The notes beneath the pieces were generated by a model. It saw nothing but the letters and a program-made list of their open reading frames with translations, searched no databases and was not told the origin of the DNA. A DNA stretch of 64,000 bases, from the NCBI RefSeq assembly GCF_018614415.1, contig NZ_JAGGOO010000048.1, forward strand, positions 57,508-121,507. The letters run 5' to 3'. The stretch is from Streptomyces sp. ISL-12 (GTDB lineage: Bacteria > Actinomycetota > Actinomycetes > Streptomycetales > Streptomycetaceae). Positions 7,230 to 16,022 of the stretch are shown piece by piece; the first letter of the stretch is position 1, and each line of letters begins with the position of its first letter. The position numbers and the translations under genes were made by a program.

Positions 7230-8405
7230 TCAGCGGACCGGATGCCCGAGCAGCATCGTCGGCGCCCCAGCCACCCGGGTCAGGAACACGGTCGCCGCGT
7301 GCGGCCCCTGGGGCTTGACCTTGCGGCGCAGCTCCTCCGGTTCGACGGCCGAGCCGCGCTTCTTCACGGTCAGCGTGCCGACGCCGCGCTCCCGCAGCAG
7401 CGCCTTCAGCTTCTTGACGTTGAACGGCATCAGATCGGTGATCTCGTACGCCGTGGCGTACGGCGTCGGCCGCAGCTCGTCCGCCGTGACGTAGGCGATC
7501 GTCGCGTCGAGCAGTCCGCCGCCGACCTGGTCGGCCACCTCGGCGACCAGATGGGCGCGGATGACGGCGCCGTCCGGCTCGTAGAGGTACCGGCCGGGCG
7601 TGCGGACGTCCGGGTCGAGCAGCCGGCGGGAGAGCAGGGTGCGCGGGCCCGGCAGCAGTGTCGCCCGCACCGCGCCCGGCTCGGTGCCGAACCACAGCAC
7701 CGCCTCCTTGACGTCCCCGCCGTCGGAGATCCACTCGGCCTCGGCGCCGTCGGGCACCGCCTCGTGCGGGATGCCGGGCGCCACCTTCAGCGCGGCGGCC
7801 CGGGACGCCGTACGGGCCGCCCGCACGGCCCACGACAGGGGCGGCGAGTAGGCCTCGGGGTCGAAGATCCGGCCCCGGCCGCCGCGCCTGGCGGGGTCGA
7901 CGAAGACCGCGTCGTACCCGCTGGTCTCCACCTCCGCGACATCCCCCTCCCGCACCTCGATCAGCCCGTCGAGCCCCAGCGCCTCGGCGTTGGCGCGGGC
8001 CGCGGCGGCCGTCGCCGGGTCCCGGTCCACCGCCAGCACCCTGATCCCGGCCCGGGCCAGCGCGATCGCGTCCCCGCCGATCCCGCAGCACAGGTCGGCG
8101 ACGGAGGTCACGCCCAGTGCGGTGAAGCGCCGGGCGCGGTACGCGGCGACACTCGCCCGCGTCGACTGCTCGACCCCGTTGGGCGTGAAGAACATCCGCC
8201 CGGCGTCCTCGGCCCCGAACTTCGCCACCGCCCGCTGCCGCAGCCGGGCCTGGCCCAGGGCCGCCGAGACGAGGTCGGCCGGGTGGGTGCGGCGCAGCCG
8301 GGTGGCGACGGCCAGCTCCTCGGCGGGATCGGTGTCGCGCACCTGGTCGAGCAGGTCGCGGCCGGCGGGGGTGTCGAGGGCGAGGAGGGCGTCGAGGTCG
8401 TTCAC
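7230..8405 (-). CDS. Class I SAM-dependent methyltransferase with THUMP-like C-terminus
   Basis: A 391-residue protein. The SAM-binding fold is clear: VADLCCGIGGDAIALA (motif I), a downstream acidic VLAVDRDP, and VFVDPARRGGRGR as the post-motif IV loop. The C-terminal region (DLMPFNVKKLKALLRERGVG, then KKRG) matches the THUMP-like domain found in actinobacterial homologues annotated as RNA-modification candidates. The start is GTG 8405; the ribosome site is weak. It is divergent from the deacetylase gene 90 bases away. RNA substrate and modified base are not known from sequence. Confidence 0.85.
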   Translation of the reverse strand: MNDLDALLALDTPAGRDLLDQVRDTDPAEELAVATRLRRTHPADLVSAALGQARLRQRAVAKFGAEDAGRMFFTPNGVEQSTRASVAAYRARRFTALGVTSVADLCCGIGGDAIALARAGIRVLAVDRDPATAAAARANAEALGLDGLIEVREGDVAEVETSGYDAVFVDPARRGGRGRIFDPEAYSPPLSWAVRAARTASRAAALKVAPGIPHEAVPDGAEAEWISDGGDVKEAVLWFGTEPGAVRATLLPGPRTLLSRRLLDPDVRTPGRYLYEPDGAVIRAHLVAEVADQVGGGLLDATIAYVTADELRPTPYATAYEITDLMPFNVKKLKALLRERGVGTLTVKKRGSAVEPEELRRKVKPQGPHAATVFLTRVAGAPTMLLGHPVR

Positions 8406-8494
8406 CGGGCCATTGTGGGCCAGGCGGTGGACCGTTCACCTCCGGTCGCGTGTCGGGCGGGCTGACGGTCCGGCGGCTGCGAGGATCCGGCACC

Positions 8495-9418
8495 ATGCGA
8501 GCAGTAGTACAAAATGACAAAAATCGGGTACGTCGCAGGAGGGGGGCGCGCGTCCGTGGCGGTCTCGCCGTGCTCGCCGTCGCCACTCTCGTCCCGGGCT
8601 GTGCGCTGGGCTCCTCCGAGGTGCGGCCCGCCGCCGGCCAGCCCCTCAAGGCGCCCCCGGCCCGCGCGCTGGACGCCTACGCGAGCAAGTTGCGCGCCGC
8701 GCACGCCGCGGCGAAGCGCTGGGGGCTGAAGCGGGCCCCGCTGCCCGCGCCCCCGCCCCCGTCCCCGGCCGAGAAACCGGAGATCCCCACCCGCGACGGC
8801 TTCGAGGTCGACGACCACGCCGAACGCGGCCTCCCGCCGGTCTTCACCACGGTCCCGACCAAGGAGAAGATCGTCTTCCTCACCATCGACGACGGCGGCG
8901 AGAAGGACCGCCGCTTCCTGAAGATGATGAGCGACCTGAAGGTCCCGTACACCGCCTTCCTCAGCGACTACCTGGTGAAGGACGACTACGCCTACTTCAA
9001 GAAGATGCAGGCCCGCGGCGTCACCCTGAACAACCACACCCTCACCCACCCCTACCTGCCCGGCCTCTCCTACGCCGAACAGAAGCGCGAGATCTGCGGC
9101 ATGCAGGAGGTGATCCGCAAGCAGTACGGCAAGCGCCCCGCCGTCTTCCGCCCGCCCTTCGGCAACTACAACCAGGACACCCTGGTCGCCGCCAAGAGCT
9201 GCGGCATCACGCACGTCCCGCTGTGGAACGAGGAGGTCTTCGCCGACCACTGGGACTACCGCGAGTGGGACCGCGAGATCCACCCGGGCGACATCGTCCT
9301 CACCCACTTCCGCGGCACGAAGGACTGGGACGGCACCATGCGCGACATGGTCCGCCGCTTCCTGGACAAGATCACCGCCGAGGGATACGCGGTGGCCCGC
9401 CTGGAGGACTACCTGTGA
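8495..9418 (+). CDS. Polysaccharide deacetylase lipoprotein (1 of 2)
   Basis: A 307-residue exported NodB-family deacetylase. An Arg-rich N-terminus precedes a hydrophobic stretch ending in the lipobox-like LVPGC, so it is likely lipid-anchored outside the membrane. NodB motifs are all present: LTIDDG (metal-binding Asp pair), NHTLTHP (the two His ligands) and FRPPFG. It should hydrolyse N- or O-acetyl groups on peptidoglycan or another cell-wall polymer. ATG 8495 is chosen because GAGG precedes it and the signal sequence begins there. It overlaps the second deacetylase by GTGA. Confidence 0.88.
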   Translation: MRAVVQNDKNRVRRRRGARVRGGLAVLAVATLVPGCALGSSEVRPAAGQPLKAPPARALDAYASKLRAAHAAAKRWGLKRAPLPAPPPPSPAEKPEIPTRDGFEVDDHAERGLPPVFTTVPTKEKIVFLTIDDGGEKDRRFLKMMSDLKVPYTAFLSDYLVKDDYAYFKKMQARGVTLNNHTLTHPYLPGLSYAEQKREICGMQEVIRKQYGKRPAVFRPPFGNYNQDTLVAAKSCGITHVPLWNEEVFADHWDYREWDREIHPGDIVLTHFRGTKDWDGTMRDMVRRFLDKITAEGYAVARLEDYL

Positions 9419-10119
9419 GGCGGCGCCGGGCGGCCACGGCGGGAGCCGCCCTGGCCGCCGCCCTGCTCACCGCCTGCGCCACGGCCCGTGCCCCCGCGGC
9501 GGGTCCCGGAACGGGCGGGGGCCCGGCAGGCGACCTGCCGCCCGTCGTCGACCACGTCCCCACCCGCGACCGCGTCGTCTTCCTCACCTACGACGACGGC
9601 GCCGAACGCGACCCCGGCTTCCCCGCCCTCGTCCGCGACCGGCGGCTGCCGGTCACCCTGTTCCTCACCGACAAGGTCGCCGGACCGGCGTACGGCCACT
9701 TCGCGCGGCTGCGCGCGGTCGGCGCGAGCCTGCAGAACCACACCCTCGACCACCCCGCCCTGCGGGGCCTGCCCTACGCCGGTCAGCGCGCCGAGATCTG
9801 CGGCCAGCAGCGCAAGCTGAAGTCCCGCTTCGGCGTCCGCCCCCGGCTCTTCCGCCCGCCCTACGGCCGCTACGACACGGCGACCCTGCGGGCCGCCGCC
9901 GGCTGCGGCATCACGGCGGTCGTCCTGTGGCGGGCCGCCCCGGACGCGACCGGCGCCCTGACCTTCACCCACGGCGAGCCCCGCCTGCGCCCCGGCGACA
10001 TCATCGCCGTCGACCCGGACCGCCCGAAGGGGGCGTCCCTGACGGAGCGTACGGAGCGGGTGCTGCGGCAGATCGAAGGGGAGGGGCTGAGGGTGGGACG
10101 CCTGGAGGACTACCTGTGA
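9415..10119 (+). CDS. Polysaccharide deacetylase lipoprotein (2 of 2)
   Basis: A 234-residue paralogue of the preceding gene, started at GTG 9415, which overlaps its stop. A twin-Arg-like opening and short hydrophobic segment end in the lipobox LLTAC, making it a likely lipoprotein. NodB motifs are LTYDDG, NHTLDHP and FRPPYG, so it should be active. It lacks the roughly 90-residue Pro/Lys-rich spacer that its partner has between lipobox and catalytic domain, so it would sit closer to the membrane. Both proteins end in almost the same LEDYL segment, consistent with tandem duplication. Confidence 0.87.
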   Translation: MRRRRAATAGAALAAALLTACATARAPAAGPGTGGGPAGDLPPVVDHVPTRDRVVFLTYDDGAERDPGFPALVRDRRLPVTLFLTDKVAGPAYGHFARLRAVGASLQNHTLDHPALRGLPYAGQRAEICGQQRKLKSRFGVRPRLFRPPYGRYDTATLRAAAGCGITAVVLWRAAPDATGALTFTHGEPRLRPGDIIAVDPDRPKGASLTERTERVLRQIEGEGLRVGRLEDYL

Positions 10120-10195
10120 CGTCCCGGCGACGCTCACGCCGGGACCTCGCAGAAACCGCGCCCACCGGCGAATCCCCGCCGACGCGCCGCCGGCA

Positions 10196-10222
10196 TTGGC
10201 ACTCCGCTTGACCGAGTGCTAA
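10196..10222 (+). promoter_or_regulatory. CIRCE operator 1 (HrcA site) of groESL
   Basis: TTGGCACTC, nine bases, GAGTGCTAA matches the CIRCE inverted repeat in 17 of 18 arm positions. It overlaps a plausible promoter: TTGACC at 10208-10213 as -35 and TAGTCT at 10232-10237 as -10, 18 bases apart. HrcA bound here would block polymerase, giving heat-shock induction of groES-groEL1. Confidence 0.9.
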
Positions 10223-10242
10223 TCGCGGTCATAGTCTCAGGT

Positions 10243-10269
10243 CTGGCACTCCCCCCAGGAGAGTGCCAA
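10243..10269 (+). promoter_or_regulatory. CIRCE operator 2 (HrcA site) of groESL
   Basis: CTGGCACTC, nine bases, GAGTGCCAA is a second, weaker CIRCE element just downstream of the predicted -10, about 100 bases before groES. The arms match each other almost perfectly (TGGCACTC/GAGTGCCA). Two spaced operators suggest tighter or cooperative HrcA repression. Confidence 0.85.
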
Positions 10270-10368
10270 CAACGCGACGGGCAGGTCCGGCACCCGCGAC
10301 GACGGATCGACCTGGTCGCCACCTCAGACAGTTAACCCCGTGAGATCTCCGAAGGGGGAGGTCGGATC

Positions 10369-10677
10369 GTGACGACCGCCAGCTCCAAGGTTGCCATCAA
10401 GCCGCTCGAGGACCGCATCGTGGTCCAGCCGCTCGACGCCGAGCAGACCACGGCCTCGGGCCTGGTCATTCCGGACACTGCCAAGGAGAAGCCCCAGGAG
10501 GGCGTCGTCCTGGCCGTGGGCCCGGGCCGCTTCGAGGACGGCAACCGTCTTCCGCTCGACGTCTCCGTCGGTGACGTCGTGCTCTACAGCAAGTACGGCG
10601 GCACCGAGGTGAAGTACAACGGCGAGGAGTACCTCGTCCTCTCGGCCCGCGACGTCCTCGCGATCGTCGAGAAGTAA
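10369..10677 (+). CDS. groES: Co-chaperonin GroES
   Basis: A 102-residue Hsp10 that caps the GroEL chamber during ATP-driven folding in the cytoplasm. It begins [20 protein letters not shown], then has the mobile-loop region [17 protein letters not shown] and ends [13 protein letters not shown], typical of actinobacterial GroES. The start is GTG 10369 behind GGGGGAGG. It is the first gene of a heat-shock operon with groEL1 and is controlled by the CIRCE elements upstream. Size and sequence are fully canonical. Confidence 0.97.
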   Translation: MTTASSKVAIKPLEDRIVVQPLDAEQTTASGLVIPDTAKEKPQEGVVLAVGPGRFEDGNRLPLDVSVGDVVLYSKYGGTEVKYNGEEYLVLSARDVLAIVEK

Positions 10678-10703
10678 TTCACCCGAAGCACATCGCTTTT
10701 CAG

Positions 10704-10754
10704 CTGCGCCCCTGGCCCCCGCCACCACCAAGAAGCCGGGCGCCCGGGGCGCAG
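10704..10754 (+). promoter_or_regulatory. Inverted repeat in the groES-groEL spacer
   Basis: CTGCGCCCC (10704-10712) pairs perfectly with GGGGCGCAG (10746-10754) around a 33-base loop in the 116-base gap between groES and groEL. It lies inside an operon and has no U-run. It is therefore more likely an mRNA processing, attenuation or stability element setting the groES:groEL ratio than a full terminator. Confidence 0.4.
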
Positions 10755-10763
10755 CGTCGTTAA

Positions 10764-12419
<1,656 letters not shown>

Positions 12420-12434
12420 GGCTGCGCGAGCCTT

Positions 12435-12473
12435 CCGGTGCCCGGTAACCCCTGCGGGGGTGCCGGGCACCGG
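12435..12473 (+). terminator. Terminator of groES-groEL1
   Basis: CCGGTGCCCGG (12435-12445) and CCGGGCACCGG (12463-12473) form a perfect 11-bp stem around a 17-base loop, 15 bases after the groEL1 stop. It also marks the junction with the defence island, whose first gene (convergent) ends at 12526. Confidence 0.85.
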
Positions 12474-12525
12474 CGTTCCCGGGTCCGGTCGTCAGTGCTC
12501 TGCGGTAGTCGCCGGGCGAACCGCG

Positions 12526-14673
12526 TCAGCCCGTGGTGTCCGTCAGGAAACGCACCGGTTCCGTCAGTGAGGCCCGGGCTCCTTCGAGGTCCGCCATGCG
12601 CGCCGCCAACGTGGCCTCCGACAGGCGCGGCGGAAGGGCTTCGGCGAACTTCAGGCCCTTCACGGCGTGCACATCCGCCTCGGGCAAGGTGAGACCGCTA
12701 CCGGCATCCGCCACGGCGGTCCGCCAGGTCCGCGGTGTCACGTCGTCGCGCAGCCGTACGAACCGGTCGTCGACGTGCCGATGCCGCAGGACAACGGAGG
12801 GGAGAGACGCGGCCAGCGTAGCGTTGGCCCGGTGACCGCTCCAGGTCCACCACCGGACGTCGCTGTCACCCCGCCGTGTGATGACATTTCCGGCCGGGTG
12901 CACCACGTCCCGGTGGGTGTCCCGCGCCTCGGCCAGTTTCGCCTGGGCCCGTCGAGTGAGGACGACGGGTGGGTCGACGCCGAGCAGGATCTCTCTAACG
13001 GCGCGGGTCAGCGTGCGCGACCGCACCCGGTCCGGGCCGAAACCGCTCCACTTGGCCCGTCCGCCCTCGTCCGCTGGTTCCACGAAGCAGCGCCTGCGCC
13101 GCCAGTCGATGTAGGTGACCAGCCAGCTACGTCCTGCCAGCAGCAGCTTGCGCGGGCCTTCGACTTCCTCGGTGAGCAGGTCCGGGTCGGTACGGCCGAT
13201 CTCCGTACGCCCGTTGAACACCGTGAACTCCGGTGGCGCTGTGAAGGATGCGGTCAGGTTCATGAAGTGCCGGTGTCCGAACCGTCGTTCGGCCTCCGGC
13301 CCGATGAACAGGGTGCCTCCGTCACGATCCAGATAGCCCTGTTCCGCGAGGTGCTGGATCACAGGAACCGCGGCCTTGCCGAACGGCTCGAGCCCGCCCC
13401 ACCACTCGGGCCACAGGTTCTCGCCCACCCGGTGTTCCTGCAGGCACAGCGCGAGGATCTGCTGGGCGACGAGGTGGCGGGGGTCGGCGGGCGCGGTCAC
13501 CGGTTCCACCCAGCCGCGCGACCAGGCCAGCAACAAGGCCGCGGCTGCCAGGAATCCCGCGTCGTGCACGGCGAGGAAGAGGCAGTTGCGCCGTGTCCCT
13601 GGACGGCGCCCGGTGCGGCCCAGACGCTGGAGGAACGAGGCGACGGTGGCGGGCGCGTCGAGCTGGATGACGCGGTCCAGATCTCCCACGTCGATGCCCA
13701 GCTCCAGGGTGCTGGTCGACACGATCACGCAGTCCCGGGCCTCGGCAAACGCCTGCTCGGCACGCCGCCGTTCATCGGCAGAGAGAGAGGCGTGGGAGAG
13801 GAACGTGGTGACGCCCCGGAGCCTCAGCTGCTCACCCAGTTCCTCGACGGTGCGGCGGCTCTCGCAGAACACCAGACGTTTCTCGCCCCGGTGCAGAGCC
13901 GCGATCACCGTCGCGGCATTGGGGACCGAGCCGACGTAGTCCAGCTCGATGTCGCCCGGGGGCGGACCCGCGGAGGCGTTTCCAGCTTCGGTCGCCAGCA
14001 GGGGCACGCCAGGGGAGACGACCGTGCCCGACCGTTTCCCGGCGCCCGATCCCTGGAGCCAGCCCAGCAGCTCCTGCGGATTGCCGACGGTGGCGGACAG
14101 CCCGACGCGCTGCAACGGCCGCCCGGCGATCCGCTGGAGCCGCTCCAGTACGGCGAGCAGGTGCCAGCCCCGGTCGTCGCCCGCGAAGGTGTGCACCTCG
14201 TCGACGACGACGCTGTGCAGCCCGGAGAAGAAGGTCCGGTGGTCGACATGGGTGCTGACCAGCATCGCCTCCAGCGACTCCGGCGTGGTGAGCAGCACGT
14301 CCGGCCGCTGGGCCAGCACCCGGCGGCGTCTGCTGCTCGCGATGTCGCCGTGCCACAGCTCGGCGGTCCTGCCCACCCAGCTCGCGTAGGTCTCCAGCCT
14401 CGGGTGCAGGTTGTTGAGCAGTGCCTTGAGCGGAGTCACGTACACGATGCCGGTGCCCTTCCAGCCCTGCCGCTGGGCCCGGGAGAGCAACGGGAAGACG
14501 GCGGCCTCGGTCTTGCCACCGGCGGTGGGAGCCAGGAGCACGGCGTCGTGGCCCGCCAGCAGGGGACCGATCGCCTCCTCCTGGAGGGGCCTCAGGGACC
14601 GCCAGCCGAGCGTGTTGACGATGTGGTGCGTGAGGATCGGGTCCAGCAGGTCCAGTGCCTCCGAGGCGCTCAC
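12526..14673 (-). CDS. brxHI: BREX type 2 helicase BrxHI
   Basis: A 715-residue Lhr-like superfamily 2 DNA helicase. Motif I is APTAGGKTE (48-56), motif II is DEVH (158-161), motif III SAT sits in GLSATVGNP, and TSTLELGIDVGDLD and QRLGRTGRRPG are motifs V and VI. The last third is the Lhr-type accessory region. In type 2 BREX this helicase accompanies PglWXYZ and BrxD and is thought to remodel phage DNA during exclusion. It is the last gene of pglY-pglZ-brxD-brxHI; its GTG start (14673) overlaps the brxD stop. It converges with groEL1. Confidence 0.9.
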   Translation of the reverse strand: MSASEALDLLDPILTHHIVNTLGWRSLRPLQEEAIGPLLAGHDAVLLAPTAGGKTEAAVFPLLSRAQRQGWKGTGIVYVTPLKALLNNLHPRLETYASWVGRTAELWHGDIASSRRRRVLAQRPDVLLTTPESLEAMLVSTHVDHRTFFSGLHSVVVDEVHTFAGDDRGWHLLAVLERLQRIAGRPLQRVGLSATVGNPQELLGWLQGSGAGKRSGTVVSPGVPLLATEAGNASAGPPPGDIELDYVGSVPNAATVIAALHRGEKRLVFCESRRTVEELGEQLRLRGVTTFLSHASLSADERRRAEQAFAEARDCVIVSTSTLELGIDVGDLDRVIQLDAPATVASFLQRLGRTGRRPGTRRNCLFLAVHDAGFLAAAALLLAWSRGWVEPVTAPADPRHLVAQQILALCLQEHRVGENLWPEWWGGLEPFGKAAVPVIQHLAEQGYLDRDGGTLFIGPEAERRFGHRHFMNLTASFTAPPEFTVFNGRTEIGRTDPDLLTEEVEGPRKLLLAGRSWLVTYIDWRRRRCFVEPADEGGRAKWSGFGPDRVRSRTLTRAVREILLGVDPPVVLTRRAQAKLAEARDTHRDVVHPAGNVITRRGDSDVRWWTWSGHRANATLAASLPSVVLRHRHVDDRFVRLRDDVTPRTWRTAVADAGSGLTLPEADVHAVKGLKFAEALPPRLSEATLAARMADLEGARASLTEPVRFLTDTTG

Positions 14674-16022
14674 GGCAGCTCCAGATGCACGTCTCCAGCA
14701 CGCACGGCCGCCGCGTTGCGTTCCACCTCGTCCAGCTCAGCGGTGTCCAGGGTCAGGGTGTAGTGACGTCTGGGATCGAAGTCGTCGAAGGTGTCGATGC
14801 GGTCCAGGACGTCGGCGACCAGCTTGCGCAGGTACAGGCGGGGAGCGATCCCGGTCCTCCCGCCCAGGGAGCCGGTGACCGCGCGTGCCAGTTCGTCGAG
14901 ATAGGCGTCGTCGGCGCGTGCGGCGACCCGCTCGGGATTGCGTGCCGTGGTGCCGTACACCCCCCGTACCTTGCGGCCCAGTTCGCCGAGGGACGCCAGG
15001 TCGAAGCCGGGCAGGCGGAGCTGGACGGCGCGTGGGGAGTCGAAGCGGGGATCGGTGGTGAAGTCGGTGGCCAGCCGCTGGGCGAGGGGCGCGAGCCGCT
15101 GTACGCCCTGCTGCCCGTCGTAGAACGCCGGAGTGCCGGTGATCACCAGGAACAGGCCCGGGAAGCGCCCCGCGTCGATCTCGTCGAGGAGCTGGCGCAG
15201 TGCGTTCAGGGACTTCTCCCGCACGTCACCGCGCACCCGTTGCAGCGTCTCCACCTCGTCCAGGACGAGCAGCAGGCCGGGGTGTCCGCAGTCCCGCAGC
15301 ACGGTGAGCAGTCCCTGGAGGAAGCCGAGTGCGGCGAAGTGGTCGAGGTCGCCGCGTACTCCCGCGGCCCGCTTGGCGGAGGCGGCCACGGACTTCTGGC
15401 CGCCGAGCCACGCGATCAGCGCCTCGGCGCGCGCTCCGTCACCGTCGGCCACCGCCGCCCGGTAGCCGCGCAGCGCGGCCGAGAAGGCGGGCGTGGTCCG
15501 GGCCACCTCGGCGAGACGGAGTTCCAGCAGTTCGTCCACGCCGCGGGCGAGAGCGGCCTCGTCGTCCTCGTCCACCTGGTCGGTGGCGAGCACCTCTTCC
15601 TCCAGCGCGTAGAACCAGGAGTCGATCACGGCACGCAGTGCGGAGGCGGGGTGCGTGGACGTGGCCAGCCGCTCCGTGAGCCGCCGGTAGACGGTCTCCA
15701 GGCGGTGCAGCGGTGTTTCCGTCTCCGAGATCTGGACCTCGCTGACGGCCAGGCCGCGCCGCTTGGCCCGTTCCGCGAGCCAGCGGGCGAAGAACGTCTT
15801 CCCGGAGCCGTACTCGCCGCGCAGGGCATGGAAGGCGGAGCCGCCTCGCGCGGAGGTCGCCAGATCGTCGTCCAGGGCGTCCGCGAACCGGTCCAGGCCG
15901 ACGGCGAACAGCCCGAGTCCCTGCTGCGGCACGGTGCCGCGGCGCAGCGCGTCGACGACATCGCGGGCGCGGGCGGCACTGAGGGCGGGTGTGCCGGAAG
16001 CGTCGGGAGGCGGAGTGCTCAC
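14670..16022 (-). CDS. brxD: BREX type 2 ATP-binding protein BrxD
   Basis: A 450-residue P-loop ATPase. Walker A is GEYGSGKTFF (69-78) and Walker B is LLLVLDEVETLQR. The surrounding sequence (HALRGEYGSGKTFFARWLAE, then SEVQISETETPLHRLETVYR) is typical of BrxD. The start is GTG 16022, overlapping the pglZ stop by GTGA; its own stop overlaps the brxHI start. BrxD is one of the two accessory proteins of the PglWXYZ set. Its biochemical role is not established. Confidence 0.9.
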   Translation of the reverse strand: MSTPPPDASGTPALSAARARDVVDALRRGTVPQQGLGLFAVGLDRFADALDDDLATSARGGSAFHALRGEYGSGKTFFARWLAERAKRRGLAVSEVQISETETPLHRLETVYRRLTERLATSTHPASALRAVIDSWFYALEEEVLATDQVDEDDEAALARGVDELLELRLAEVARTTPAFSAALRGYRAAVADGDGARAEALIAWLGGQKSVAASAKRAAGVRGDLDHFAALGFLQGLLTVLRDCGHPGLLLVLDEVETLQRVRGDVREKSLNALRQLLDEIDAGRFPGLFLVITGTPAFYDGQQGVQRLAPLAQRLATDFTTDPRFDSPRAVQLRLPGFDLASLGELGRKVRGVYGTTARNPERVAARADDAYLDELARAVTGSLGGRTGIAPRLYLRKLVADVLDRIDTFDDFDPRRHYTLTLDTAELDEVERNAAAVRAGDVHLELP